Made by a program: the position numbers and the translations under genes. A stretch of DNA of 38,803 bases from Azolla pinnata (taxonomy: Eukaryota; Streptophyta; Polypodiopsida; Salviniales; Salviniaceae): contig JBBBWG010031320.1 in NCBI GenBank assembly GCA_037176905.1, forward strand, positions 7,078 to 45,880, given 5' to 3'. Positions 20,740-32,621 of this stretch are shown in pieces (the stretch's first letter is position 1; each line of letters opens with the position of its first letter). The notes below the pieces were generated by a model, which was given only the letters and a program-made list of their open reading frames with translations, was not told the DNA's origin and did no database searches.

Positions 20740-21275
20740 TACATGTCCATCAAACACATGCATGCACATCCATACACATGTGAAGCTAGCTATGTCCATA
20801 CACACCCATACACATGTGAAGCTAGCTATGTCCATACACACCCATACACATGTGAAGCTAGCTATGTCCATACACACCCATGCACATGTGCAGCTAGCTA
20901 TGTCCATACACATGCATACACATGCGCAGTAGCTATGTGCATACACATCCACACACACATATATAGATCTATACACATACATATGTATGCTACGCCCGTA
21001 TGTGCACACTGCATGCACGCATGCCGATGCATGTGTGCATGTAGATACCGACGCATACATACATGCACATATGCATGCACACCTAAATATCTGTGTGCAA
21101 TGCACATCTACATGCATGCATGCATATGTATGTGTGCATGCGTAGATCTGTACACATTCATACACACAGCATATCTATGTATGTATGTGCACGCGCATGT
21201 GTATGCATGCATGCACGTGCGCACATACACACATCCTATGCATCTATGCATGCATGTGCATGCATGCACGATGGA
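20740..21275. repeat. CATG/CATA/CACA alternating purine-pyrimidine array with RY motifs
   Basis: More than 500 bases built from CATACA, CATGCA and TGTG words, including the 36-bp minisatellite. Several CATGCATG (RY-type) words occur near 21111 and between 21201 and 21268. It ends about 200 bases before the probable start of the RING gene transcript. Confidence 0.85.
20777..20945. repeat. 36-bp minisatellite, about five units
   Basis: Units start CATGTGAAGCTAGCTATG and continue TCCATACACACCCATACA. Unit starts are at 20777, 20813, 20849, 20885 and 20921, exactly 36 bases apart, with the last two units diverged (CATGTGCAGC and CATGCGCAGT). Because 36 is a multiple of three, several frames stay open, giving repeated peptides that are not evidence of a gene. 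Confidence 0.93.
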
Positions 21276-21491
21276 TGATGATATACCGCACATACAATTT
21301 TCAAAATGATTTGAAACAGAAGGAAGCGTTGGTTTCCATCGCCCCAGTTTTCTGTGGAGCTCTTCGATCCCGAAGGCTTCTCGCAGAGAAGCCGAACATT
21401 GCAGATCTGATCCCTTCAGATCCGAAGCGATCGGATCGGATCCGACCCGACCAGTCTTAAATACGGGCCTCTTTGCCTCGCCTTACCAAAG

Positions 21492-24111
21492 GTACGAACT
21501 CCTTCTCTCGTAAGGTACGGGTTCCTTCTTCGATTTTCGACTCCTGCTGTGTTTTTTGTGTCCCCCGAATACTCTGTTTTCCTGGAAGATTTCATGACTC
21601 GCTGTCGCCGTCGAATCAAATCCGCCGAAGAAAGAAGTTTGTAATGTTTATATTCTCTAGAATACGGCTTGAAAGTTTTGAAAGACTGTTTTTTGATGTC
21701 TTCTGAGTCGTAGCTTCCCTGGCGATTATGCACACATGTGCCGTACAAGGTCGTGAAATACTTTGGTCATACCATTTCGCCGCATATTCTATTATGCCTG
21801 CCGGCCTATCCGCTTCCAAAAGATCCGGCTTTTGAACTCACGATCTTTTGATTATGATCAGGAGACGTGGTTCTGAACCTATGCTTCCTTGATTATGATT
21901 AGATAAATGTATTTTTTGAGTTTGAGATTATGGTTTTTTGGTTGCTTCAGAAACCTGAAGCTTCGTAGGGTATGTGTATGAATGTTGGTGCAGTTAGGTT
22001 TATCATTGAATAGTCTATAATATTACCATTCCGAGTGTAGTGTCGTTTGTAATACAAATAGTCACATTGTAATGTTAGGCTATGGCTCGTGCTCTTGGAA
22101 AGCTTCTAAGCATTGACATTTTTCACACAGTGGTTATCTATCTTATGCATACAGCATATAGTTCCAGTTCTCGTTTCCGATATATATAATGAAGTATTCT
22201 TTTTAGGTCTATCAAGCATCCTTGCTGTCATGCAGTTGATCGTAAGAGATGCTTCTATTAGTTTTAGTATTCAAATGTCCTGGTTTCTTATGCTCTCTTT
22301 ATCATCGTTTGGGTTTGAGATTCTGTGAAAAAAATCCAGTTTGCTTTGTTTTTTTGTTGTTCACGATTTTACATCTATTGGAGAATTTTCTCATCTTCCT
22401 TTGGAATGGTTTGTTGTCTGGGGATCTTGTGTTCCCTACTTTCTTTATCTACGTATTCACCATTGTTGCATACCATCATTTAAAAATGCTTGTCAGTAGC
22501 CAATATTAGGTAAAACTTGGTTCTTTACAGTTGGCTCCAAGAACTCCTCTTTTTGAAATCTTATCGCCTAACCTAATATCATGCCTTGGACTCTTATCCT
22601 TTTGCTTCTTTTTATGGGCATGCACACTCACCCTTGAGTTTCCTCATATGCTGTGGCTTAGGATTAGTGGATAGATATTTTCCCGCTTTCTTGAAGTTCC
22701 TTAAACTTCAGCCCTTAAAGAATATACATTTAGCATTATGTTTGATAACCCTCAGGTATCCCAACTTTAGGCATCCTATCACGTGATTCTGGTGTGGCAG
22801 ATCCAGATCAACAAACTGCTATTCTCTCCTGTTACAGAAAAGGCACACTATTTTCCTTCTTATTTTTCTTATTGTTTGGTTGATGTCCCTGCCCATTTCT
22901 AACGGATTAGAGTTCTTTGATGGTAGTTGAATGATTCTCCATTCAGAATGTGTTATACATGTCCACCGATGTGGTTTGTTTGTAACAACAGATTTCTGGA
23001 GTACAGGATTCCATGCCTACTGTAAGTTCCTGTATTATCACCATTTATTTTTTATTTTAGGTGCCTTTTGACAGGACTTATCACATCTACTGTGTATATG
23101 AGATATACTCAGAACTTGGTGGAGTTTTTACATCCAGGGTCTGTTGTTGTAAGGCCCTTTACGTTGTTAATTGTTAATTCATGCAAATTCTAAGCATGGA
23201 TTCATAACCTGGGATGTGGGGATATTGCCCTACTTATGCTAAATGCCATTATGCTCTCTTTTCTTCCTCATAACCTTGAGTTTATGTAGGCCCTCATTAT
23301 TATCTGGGTTTTAGCCCTGTTTTCCATCTCTCAAACTGTATGGGGATTTTGTGATCCAATTGTTGTGTTTATCTTTCCCTGCTCTGGCACGTTGCCATGC
23401 TATTTTTTTTCTTGGCCGCCTATTTGGATTGGTGATGAGTGTTGATGCTATACCTGAACTTCAATTTGCGCTTATATTACTTTTTGGTTTAGGTGAATAT
23501 ATTATTCGCCTCATGTCTGTCTGATTATGTGCTCATTTCTTTGGCCTTAGTTTATAATTGTTCGTTCCTGTTAGGGCCATTTTGCTGAGGATGTGGTGGA
23601 TCTTTGTTTCTTGTAGTTGACCCTGCTATAATGCAAGTTCTGTTGCTTCTAGACCTCACCCTCGTACCAATTCTCCATTCTGGTCAATATCTGTGTTCGA
23701 TATGTAAAATGGTCTTTGATTTTGAGCTCACCAATTGACTAGGTTTGTCATGCGATTTCTAAATAGCATACCCTATCACCATGTTGTTCATCAGATTTCC
23801 TTATTGGCAGCCTTAGGCGGGTTGTTAATAGTTGTCCAAGTGTCTACTTTAGAAGTTTTCGAGACTTAAAGATATTTTACAGTAGATCTACATTACTTTG
23901 TGAAGTACAAAGTAGATGTATAAGTAGTGAAGAGTTCTGCTTAACTAATAACACTTAATAATCTAACCAAAAAGTTTCAGGCTAGACTGAGGACAACAGC
24001 AATTTATACTTTCGTACTCATTTGTGATTTGTTATACTTCGCAGTTTCTGGAATTAGGCAGATACTGTGACTTGTCTAATAATATATTTCTATTTTCTTC
24101 TATTTGAACAG
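21492..24111 (+). other. Probable leader intron of the RING gene
   Basis: The sequence from about 21480 to the RING ATG is T-rich and without coding exons. A donor CAAAG|GTACG lies at 21492, with a near copy TAAG|GTACG at 21515. An acceptor CTTCTATTTGAACAG ends at 24111, 14 bases before the ATG. A CTTAAATA box is at about 21456. Exact ends are inferred. Confidence 0.5.
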
Positions 24112-24125
24112 CTTAAGGCACAGAC

Positions 24126-24980
24126 ATGTCGATAATTACTAACTTTGGACGTGATATCGCTAAGCAAATCATTGGTTCTTCTCGGCATCTTGGCATGGAT
24201 AGCGATATAGATAGCCATGACGATTGCGGTGGTGAGGCAGCTTCGAACAGTAGCACTGAGGATGGATTAGAATGTCCATTATGTTGTGAGGGATTTAACA
24301 GCGTCCACCATGTGCCCTATGTCCTATGGTGTGGCCATTCTGTTTGCAAACGATGCGTGCTAGACCTTCAATGGGCCACTGTGCGACTCATTATCACCCC
24401 AATCCAACTTCCACTCTTCATTGCATGCCCATGGTGTCAGTTCTTGTCTTGCCGATTATTATGGAAAGGAAAGCTCAAGTACCCATCCAAGAATTTCTTC
24501 TTACTATGGCTAGTTGAGAGTGCTAAATCAGATACTATAAGTAAGGATAATGTCAAAGGGGGCGTATCAACGAGGAAGAGTGGGAAAGAAGAAGACAAGG
24601 GAGCACTGAGTAATATTCAATATCACTATCAGCCTCAACATCAGCAGAACTATAATGGGTTTTCTCAGCAACCTTCATTCTATAATGGGTTTTCCTCATT
24701 GTCCGCATCTTTGGTATTACCGATGCAACCAGAATCTCCTTCTCAGGTGTTCTTTCTTCAAGGATTGTTGACGAAGATTGCAGGGTTTTGTGTGCAGTTG
24801 ATGGCGAAATTCATATCAATATTGCTCGCTCTTTTCCTCTTATTTTGTGTCTTGCCGTTTAGCTCAATAGTTCTGGTGCTGTATTTTGGTGCAACTCTGT
24901 TTTTTGCATTCCCTTCATTTTTGGTGGTATACTTCGCCTTTCCTAGTTTGAGCTGGCTTTTGAGAGAAATCGTCACATAA
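24126..24980 (+). CDS. C3HC4 RING-finger protein with C-terminal membrane segments
   Basis: A likely membrane-anchored E3 ubiquitin ligase of 284 aa, encoded in one exon. The RING finger spans about residues 50-104. Its ligands are visible: C50, C53, C69, H71, C74, C77, C101 and C104, within LECPLCCEGF, VLWCGHSVCKRCVL and ACPWCQF. The conserved VPYVLWCGH and LQWA around the finger are typical of a small plant RING family of unassigned function. A Gln/Asn/Tyr-rich linker (about 165-205) precedes two or more hydrophobic segments at about 226-245 and 247-272, so the RING probably faces the cytosol. The start at 24126 directly follows a leader acceptor. Substrate and membrane are unknown. Confidence 0.88.
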   Translation: MSIITNFGRDIAKQIIGSSRHLGMDSDIDSHDDCGGEAASNSSTEDGLECPLCCEGFNSVHHVPYVLWCGHSVCKRCVLDLQWATVRLIITPIQLPLFIACPWCQFLSCRLLWKGKLKYPSKNFFLLWLVESAKSDTISKDNVKGGVSTRKSGKEEDKGALSNIQYHYQPQHQQNYNGFSQQPSFYNGFSSLSASLVLPMQPESPSQVFFLQGLLTKIAGFCVQLMAKFISILLALFLLFCVLPFSSIVLVLYFGATLFFAFPSFLVVYFAFPSLSWLLREIVT

Positions 24981-26429
24981 CAAGAGGAAGTGCAAAGAGT
25001 TTTTGGATGATCATTAAATTGACTCCAAGCAAGCTCTCGAAAGGTTTGACGAGGATAAAAAGTAATCAAGCTAACAAAACTACCTTATGTCTATATATAT
25101 ACATTTTTTCAATTGGATTTTATTAGGATTGTGTTTTGTGCCACTACTGGTTACACAAGACTGCCTTCCTTTGTAAGAAACATTCATTCAAACTTCAAAT
25201 AGAAATTGTATCATTGTGAGTTTCTTTTTAAACATGGGGAAATGTACTTGTGCATTTTGATCTCATATTCTTGTTTAAAATTTCTAATTACTAATGTTTG
25301 GATGTAATAGAATGCATGGAATGCTCTCTCTTCATCATACATTTCATTTCATGGATGCAAAAAGATAGTTGTTGAAATCTCTCTTGAGTAGGTAAGTTGT
25401 GAGATTACTTGGATGACTAGTCTTTGGCAGAGAACGTTAGTTACATGGTCTTGGCTTACAATGTCATTTTTTTATGCAAGATCCTCCTAATATAGTTTGT
25501 ACCTTAGATTATACATCGTAAATTACAATAAATATCATGTAAGGCATCATGGGCCTTTTCCATACATAGTGTGGTAAGTTAAAAAAACCCGTTGAGAAAA
25601 AATCAAGCTGAACATGTGATTATATGGTTAGTGATTCTTCTAACAATATGAGTAACCTAAATGTACTCAACTAGGATCAATTGCTGCTAATGCCTACATA
25701 TTTTTGTATCTAATGTGCTGTTCATTATGGATTTGTGTATAAAGAAAGCTCGATAGGGATTATTGTAAGACAATGTAACCTCAAGTGAGTTAATGGATTT
25801 CACTATTGTTCATTCTAGATCATGCGGTTCTTCATTTGATCTGGTTCAATCTCTTGCTCACGCACCAAGCACATCGCTTTTGCACATTCAATTCTTGTCA
25901 AATCGATTCAACTAGTGTTGGTGTACAGAATCAGTGATAGTTTATCGTAGAACTTTCTCCACGATGTCAAGCATTATGCTCATGATATAGGATTGCCCCA
26001 TCTCTTAGGATCAACTTAAAAAAAAATCATTGTAGTACTGTGACTAGAAGAGAGATTGGGGAAAGACAATCGGGGATTGGTTCATTTGAATAGCATGAAT
26101 ACATAGATGAGTACCTGGACAACGCAACTGCAGATCTTGGAGTACATGATACATTGATACCTTCTTGGTCTAGTCCGAGTGTGTCATAGAGGTAGTCATT
26201 GCAAAGATAAACATGGGATCAACACAACACACTTGGGTCTAGAAAACCTCTTTGGCTATTTGGCCGCCTTCTTCCTCCTCATAGCAATTATGTTGCATTG
26301 TCTCGAGTTTCTGGGCACCTTACGCAACATGGATAAAACCTAGAACTGTGTTGTGCTTCAACGATTGATCGGGTCTCGTTGAGACTTTCCTCAGCAGATC
26401 TCGGGCCACCGGAGCAGAACAGAGGAATG
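24981..26429. other. Intergenic between RING gene and FREE1, nothing recognised
   Basis: AT-rich sequence that should include the RING 3' UTR (up to about 25.3 kb). No exon, RNA gene or sizeable repeat was seen. Confidence 0.45.
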
Positions 26430-26674
26430 CATGCATGTATGCATTGGATCGACATACCTATACATACAAACGCACGCACACATACATACATACATACATA
26501 CATACACGCACACGCACACGCACATCCATACATGCATGTACACGCATGTCAAACGCATCGAAGGCGTATGTATGTATGCATGTTTGTACACGGGCATGTA
26601 CATACGTATATATATACGTATGCACATGTCAAACGTATATACACATACATACATGCATACATACATACGCCTTC
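26430..26674. repeat. CATA/CACA/CATG array upstream of FREE1
   Basis: Runs of CATA, CACG and CATG words similar to the array before the RING gene. Its 3' half (26560-26674) folds as an inverted repeat and is listed separately. A TTC run follows directly (about 26671-26693). Confidence 0.85.
26560..26674. repeat. 115-bp hairpin with 24-bp perfect arms and inner 22-bp palindrome
   Basis: The left arm 26560-26583 (starting GAAGGCGTATG) is the exact reverse complement of the right arm 26651-26674 (ending CATACGCCTTC). The 67-base spacer contains a perfect 22-bp palindrome at 26601-26622 centred on TATATATA, plus further partly paired sequence. It ends about 330 bases before the FREE1 ATG. Confidence 0.9.
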
Positions 26675-26823
26675 TTCTTCTTCTTCTTCTTCTCTACCGA
26701 GCGTTTGCCGTGACTAGGAACTACAACGCACAGAGCAGAGCTTTCGCGGCTCTCTGTCTGTCTGCAGGGCTCCTCTCTCCATCTTCCATCTGCTTGTGCA
26801 GGATTAGGGTTCCCGCAGAGAAG

Positions 26824-26986
26824 GTTAGTGCCCCGAAAACAGGGATTTTTTGCTTTGTTTTGTTTTGTTTTTCTTCTGTTTGGGAGAGAGAAAGAAGATC
26901 GATAGATCGATCCAATTGGATCGACCTCGCCCGATCCTGCCTTGGACCCTCCTTTGTGTTCGGATTCTCTGCACCACAGCAGACAG
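26824..26986 (+). other. Possible FREE1 leader intron
   Basis: AGAAG|GTTAGTG at 26824 and a T-rich interior ending CACAGCAGACAG at 26986 would give a 163-base intron 16 bases before the ATG. Upstream lies ATTAGGGTT (about 26803), common in plant leaders. Confidence 0.4.
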
Positions 26987-27002
26987 GAAGAAACAAAGAA
27001 AG

Positions 27003-30000
27003 ATGTATCAACAGCAACTACCCCTCGCGCAGCAACCACAGCAGCAACAAACAAGCCTTTATGCAACTGCACCGTCCCCTGATGTGATGCCTCCGTATGC
27101 TTCTTCATCATTTGTCTCTGCTCCACCTTATTATGCGGAGAATGGATCGACGTACAGTCAATCGGCCCTTCCCTCTTACGCCAATCCATCGTCCAATGAC
27201 ATGTTTCTCCAGCATCAATCTTCTTCCTTGAGCGACTCAATGGCTTCTTTGAGCCTTTCATCACAGATTCCCTTTTCCAACCCTGCTCCACAGGGCTCGT
27301 ATATGGCTCCTCCCGTAAGTGCCCCTTCCTACGATCAAACCTATCAAGCTCTGCCACAGCAGCATCCCTCTGCCACATCGTTGCAGCCCTCGAGTTATGC
27401 TCCACCGAGCTCGGGTTCGGGATCAGCATATCCTGTTGTTCCTCAGCCGTCTTATGATCCTATTGCTCCCCATCCTTCTTATGATCAACTCTCCTCATCG
27501 TTGATTCCATCATATGCAACAAATCAACATGTATTCGATCAGAACTTGCGTGATAATAATACTAGTCACAACAACCAACAGATGGGTTTCGAGCCCTCCG
27601 TTCCTCGCTATGGAGAGAAGCATCAAGTGATGGGGTTAGATCAATCTATTCCTCGTTATCATGAAAAACAACAGTTATCATATGATCCTACCCAATCTTA
27701 TGAAGCAAATCTGCAAGGTTATGATTTCAACAACTATGGAGCTCCACAAGGACAGACGAGTGTTTTTGATCAACCTGTGGCATACTCTGCTTCCCCTCAG
27801 GCTAGAGATTTTGATAGACCAGTGTACAATCAATCTTCGAGATATGAACCGACTTATCAAGAGAAACCTGTCTTAACCGATAGAATGCCTTATAAAGGTA
27901 GTTATGTTGATGATGATGATCTTGGTCTAGGTGACGTTTATGCTTATAGCGGTGGAAATTCTGAACCTTACGGTGCGAGAGGTACTGGAAGCAATCAGTG
28001 GGGAAATAGGGATAGTTTTAAGTCTTCATTGACTAGCAGCTATGGTTCATATGGAGAACCAAAGCTTCCTAGGGCAGTTCCCAAGGTTGATAATGAAGAT
28101 AGGAATGGCGGGGTGCAGAAGTACCGTGTCAAGCTTCTTTCAGATTATGGCTCAGGGAATGTCTCTCAAGATGTTTTATGTCAAGTAAGGATTTCCAATC
28201 ATATCATCTAAACATATAATCCGATTTCTGAGTATGTGCATGAATTGGCTCCATATTTATCTGTTTGCCTTGAACAAAGCATAATGTATTTTGTCTGGTA
28301 AAACGATTTTGTAGATTGGCTTGGATGGAGTGCGAATGGTTTCTCCAAGTACAAATAAGACTGTCCGTATTTATCCATTGGAGAATATAACAAGATGGGA
28401 GGTAATGTTGGCATTTAAAATTGTATACTCTTCTGAAATACACCTGTGAAAATAGTTGTTTTTGAGGATAGATTTATGAGTTACTAAATATATATGACTA
28501 GCTCAATTTTGATTTCAGGGTTACTAAGCATTTATGATTTGTGTAATGAAGTATTTTGAAATATCAGAATTTTTATCGAGATTCGTTTTGATCAGATCAA
28601 TGAACCATCAGTCTTCACTTTCTGGGCGAAGAGTGCAGTTGATATAGAGCCAAGAAGAATAAGGCTTCAGTCTGGAAGCTACACTACCAATGCCATTTTG
28701 GACAGCTTAACTGCAGCCTGTGTTCAGGTTTGTGAGGTCTTCTTGCTGTTTATGCAGATTCTTTGATATGTCAATTTGAACTCATGAATGGTGCAATTTG
28801 TAATCTGACGCTTGTAGTTATCGGAAATGGTCGACAAAGATGGACCTTCTGATTCTAGGAAGGCATCATCAAATATTACAGATAATGTATCAGACCAAGC
28901 TTCAGAAAAGAAGAAGCCTGCTTTTGTGAGTTGGTTGACATTGAAGAATAAACAAACCGCACCTGAAGAGAAAGATCACTGGGTGAGTACTAGTTGTATT
29001 TCTTACACAGATTTCATAAAAGATGAGTAAAAGAACAGCATGCGATACTGTACAAAATATGTCACGTCTGTACAAAAGCACAATGTGAGGTGTTGCCCTC
29101 TCGTTATATGAGATCAAATTTAAGGGTTTGGCTAGTATATTATATCATACTAGAAAAGAACGTTCAACTATTCGGAAGTATAGATTAACAGAGATATTTG
29201 AAATGTAATGGAGATTTGGGAAACACAGCTACGAGTATTCAAACTGGATGACTTTGTTCTTCCATATCACTTTTCATTTTCCCACCTCTATGATGCATAA
29301 TTCAAACTAGTATAGGGGAAGGGATATGTAAAACTCATTTGAACTATTTTTTAGGTCTCTACAAAATGGAGATGCAGTTTGCACACATGTTGAGTATTTA
29401 TGGACAACACACATTTGATTTATATTGAGGCAACTTATCAAGAGCAAGCACCAGATGATTTTTCACTGACTCATGAATGCTTCTACGAATGCAAGTGTAT
29501 ACATATGCAAGTGTATGTTTTACAGCTATATTATTCTAATAACAGAGTGTTAACTCTTCATGGCAGGTGCCAGATGAAGCTGTAACAAAATGCTCTGCAT
29601 GTGCAAGTGAATTTGGAGCATTCTTGAGGCGGGTAAGCTCTTACTTCGAGCAAATTTTCTTCTAATGATCCTTGAAGTGTGATTTGGAACTTTTTGGGAG
29701 TAATTAGGCTGTCTTTGAGAGCTTTATATACAATCATACTGCATGAAATTATATAACACCCGTTTCTATATATAAACAGCACCATTGCAGGAATTGTGGA
29801 GATATTTTTTGTGATAAGTGTACCAATGGAAGAACACCTCTTACTTCTGATGAGGATGCTCCAGTTGTACGAGTTTGCGACCGCTGCCTGGTAGTGTTCA
29901 TGACTAAAAAAATACCATTATTCTACAATTCTCGAAGTGGAAGGATGTCTATTGTTTCATTTTAACGATGAATAAGAAGATGATTGAACACAACTCAATG

Positions 30001-31498
30001 AGAGTTATAATTTCTGATTATAGGCTGAAGTTACACAAAGGTTGAGCAATGGTAAGGAACTGAATAACCGTCCACCTCCTGTAACACGAACTCATGAAGA
30101 CCTTGCAAGAAAACTTCAGGTTTGATGGATGTGCGAATATTTGTTTCTACAGAAAGTAATGAAATCCACAAATGCACTCATTTTTTTAACTGTATGTTTT
30201 GAATATTTTCTTGGAACTTGATAGGAGGAGCTAGAAAAGAACTCGAGGAGATCAACAGTTTACAGCGGAAGCAATAGCAACAGTAAGGGAGAAAATCATG
30301 TGCCATGATTCCTAGATAGTCACCCAATCTCCCCAAATCCGTGCATTCTTTTTAATGGGATCAGTAGAGCTTGCTGAATTTCAATAGGAGAGATGTATGG
30401 GCATTAATGATGGGGCATTGTAGGAGTCATATGAAGTTTTTAGGAATCACGGTAGAATCTTTGTAGGACTGGATTAAAGAATATGATTTATTATGGTTAT
30501 GGATGGATTGGTGGTGAAAATGCGCTTATTTTCTTTTTGTGCCTGTGGAATAGATTCAAGCCGTTCAGGGAGCTTCAGAGGATCCTCCCAATCGTGGTCA
30601 AGCTCAGATGGTTCTGGAAAGCGCACGAGGGAAGTTGCATGCCCTACCTGTACAGTTCACCTTCAGGTGTTGAAACTTTTCTATAATGTTGAGTTGAGAT
30701 GCTATATAACATGCTATGCTTGAGCTGGTATTTGGCCAATCTCTTTTACTCGTTGAGATGAAACAACTTACTTAATTTTGTAAATTCTAGATTCAGATTC
30801 ATTTCTCAGTCATAATCTACATAACGATGTACATTTGTAGGTCGAGACAGTTCATGAGTGATACAATTGAACTTTCTCATTATAGAACCAATGATGCAGT
30901 TTTGATCTCTCGTAAAGTTTCTCTTATTAAGGGTATTTGCCCTAGGGTCATATGACCTCGTAGCTGATAATGGTAACCTGAATTCGCTGAAAGACTACAT
31001 GGTTGGAAAGCAAAAAACGTTTTGGTGGTAGTAAACCGTATAACAAGTAATAAGCGAAAAGAAGAGATGTATATGGCATTTTATGTTATTTTCTTAGAAA
31101 TCTTGATACACTGGAACATGGAATGGGAACACTCTGAGGTGGCCATGAAAACCATTGATAGGAGGATTTTCTCACGGCTTGACGATATCTTTTAAACTTG
31201 CGACTCAGTGATTAAAATTCTTGATGACCCCCAAGCCTTCGGTAGTCTATTTTAGTTAGCGAGAGGGTTGAGAGGTGGAAATTAATGAAAACTCTAGAAC
31301 AAATTGAATTCGACATGTGAAGTTTTGCATCCCATCTCAGCCAATGTGCTTGCTATTGAAGTTGAGCCAGTGAGGTTTTACTACATATTTCCTTCTAACA
31401 TTATTCTTTTGTGCTGTTAGGTGCAAGTTCCAAGCTCGGGCTCAATAACTGTCGAGTGTGGAGTATGTCAGCATCCTTTCCTCGTGAGTGCCAATTGA
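27003..31498 (+). CDS. FREE1: FYVE-domain protein FREE1/FYVE1 (plant ESCRT component)
   Basis: FREE1 binds PI3P on late endosomes, works with ESCRT-I in sorting ubiquitinated cargo into multivesicular bodies, and takes part in vacuole formation and autophagy. Coding exons: 27003-28184, 28315-28401, 28596-28727, 28818-28982, 29567-29632, 29780-29890, 30024-30119, 30225-30282, 30554-30666 and 31421-31498. All have GT-AG borders and joining phases. The product is about 695 aa, longer than the ~600 of the Arabidopsis protein, mainly in the N-terminus. Exon 1 is a disordered Pro/Ser/Gln/Tyr-rich region of 394 residues. Exons 5-6 form the FYVE finger with WVPD, RRHHCRNCG, FCDKC and VRVCDRC, all key PI3P-binding motifs intact. 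Exon 7 adds AEVTQRLSNGKE and HEDLARKLQ (helical). The end carries VACPTCTVHLQVQVPSSGS and CGVCQHPFLVSAN, a second Cys-rich module typical of FREE1. Start ATG opens MYQQQLPLAQQ. Confidence 0.96.
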
Positions 31499-31658
31499 TG
31501 GTCGGTGTCATCATATATATGATGTGAATCAAAGAACAAAGGCCCAGGGAAATCAATGTATGAACATGTCAAAGATCATCGGCACGAGTTGATGTGAACG
31601 CATCAGGGAAATTTCTTCAGTTTCTGGGACCTGGAAGTTAATTCTCGCAAGACTGCAA

Positions 31659-31664
31659 AATAAA
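31659..31664 (+). terminator. AATAAA poly(A) signal of FREE1
   Basis: An AATAAA hexamer 161 bases after the FREE1 stop, followed by T-rich sequence near 31705. Confidence 0.5.
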
Positions 31665-32621
31665 GGTTGTGAAATGTCAAGATGCCACAGTTTGCTATGC
31701 TTTGTTTTTTTTTTTTGATGTAATGAAAAAGGGAAAAGAACTAAATATGATCTATTGCCATCTGCCTTCTTTTTAGCTCCATGATGCTACTATGAGTATT
31801 TGCTATGGGTCCTCTTCAAGCAGTTAATATATCTGTATAATATCTTTCCTATACACAAAAGAGAAGTTTCAAAATGTGGGTACATTTGCAGTTTCTATGC
31901 AGTTACCAGTTATTTTGACACTTTGGTGTGGATGAGGTTCATAGTTACTGACCATCATTCAAGTGAAAAGCGAAAGAGAACCTACCATGGGTTTATATCC
32001 CCAGCCCATTTGTTTTTAAAACCATTCCGTATGTACAGCTTTGAGATAGTTCTGTTTTATGCTATGCTTGTGAATTTTGGAGTCCAAATCACAATGGTGA
32101 TTCTGTCTATGTAGATTGGGATGAAAAGCCCATTCTGGTTTAAATCTGTATTAATCTCAGGATTTGGATCCTCCGTTGGGTTTTGATTTTGTGCTTCATT
32201 TGTTGGAGTGTTAAGAATCTTATAATCTCTTTCTTATTCATATCGTAGTTTACTATCTTGATTTCTACGCATCATCTTGATGTTGATACTGCTTCTTCAA
32301 TGCTTGAGCGATGGATTTACCAAGTTTCTACAAGATGGTATCGTTTCGTCTTATTAAACTCTTTATACTTCGACGTCTTTATACTACAACTCCATTATGT
32401 GGACAGACATTTTGTGACCTCAATATGTGCCCAAAAATCAAAGTGGAGCAATCTGCATAGCTGGTCGGAACTGTCGCTTCTGGAATGAACGTTGCTGCTC
32501 GTATCAGCAAATGGTGCAATCGGCGACAAGCACATGTTACAGTTCTTGGCTCTTCCGCCAATACGCTTGCATTTGTCTCCATTGACAATACGTAGCAGCC
32601 ATTTGTCAAGGCCAATTTGTC
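31665..32621. other. Intergenic, nothing recognised
   Basis: AT-rich sequence with only short open frames. No domain, RNA gene or clear repeat was seen. Confidence 0.45.

Larger units (their letters stand above)
17701..20740. other. Repeat-rich spacer, no gene recognised
   Basis: Purine-rich GAA/GAC tracts reach 17930, followed by an AATT run (about 17950-17975). A short diverged repeat occurs at about 18470-18530 and 18885-18945. A CATA/TATG stretch lies at 18797-18862. A pyrimidine-rich CTT/CTG block (19482-19663) follows a TTTATAAAAAATAAAA box near 19379. The 149-codon frame through that block is low-complexity Leu and then unrecognised. No supported exon was found. Confidence 0.4.

Noticed and set aside
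20578..21309. Cys/Met/His-rich frames of 195-230 codons on both strands
   Set aside because: Generated by CATG/CATA repeats and the 36-bp minisatellite; not protein genes.
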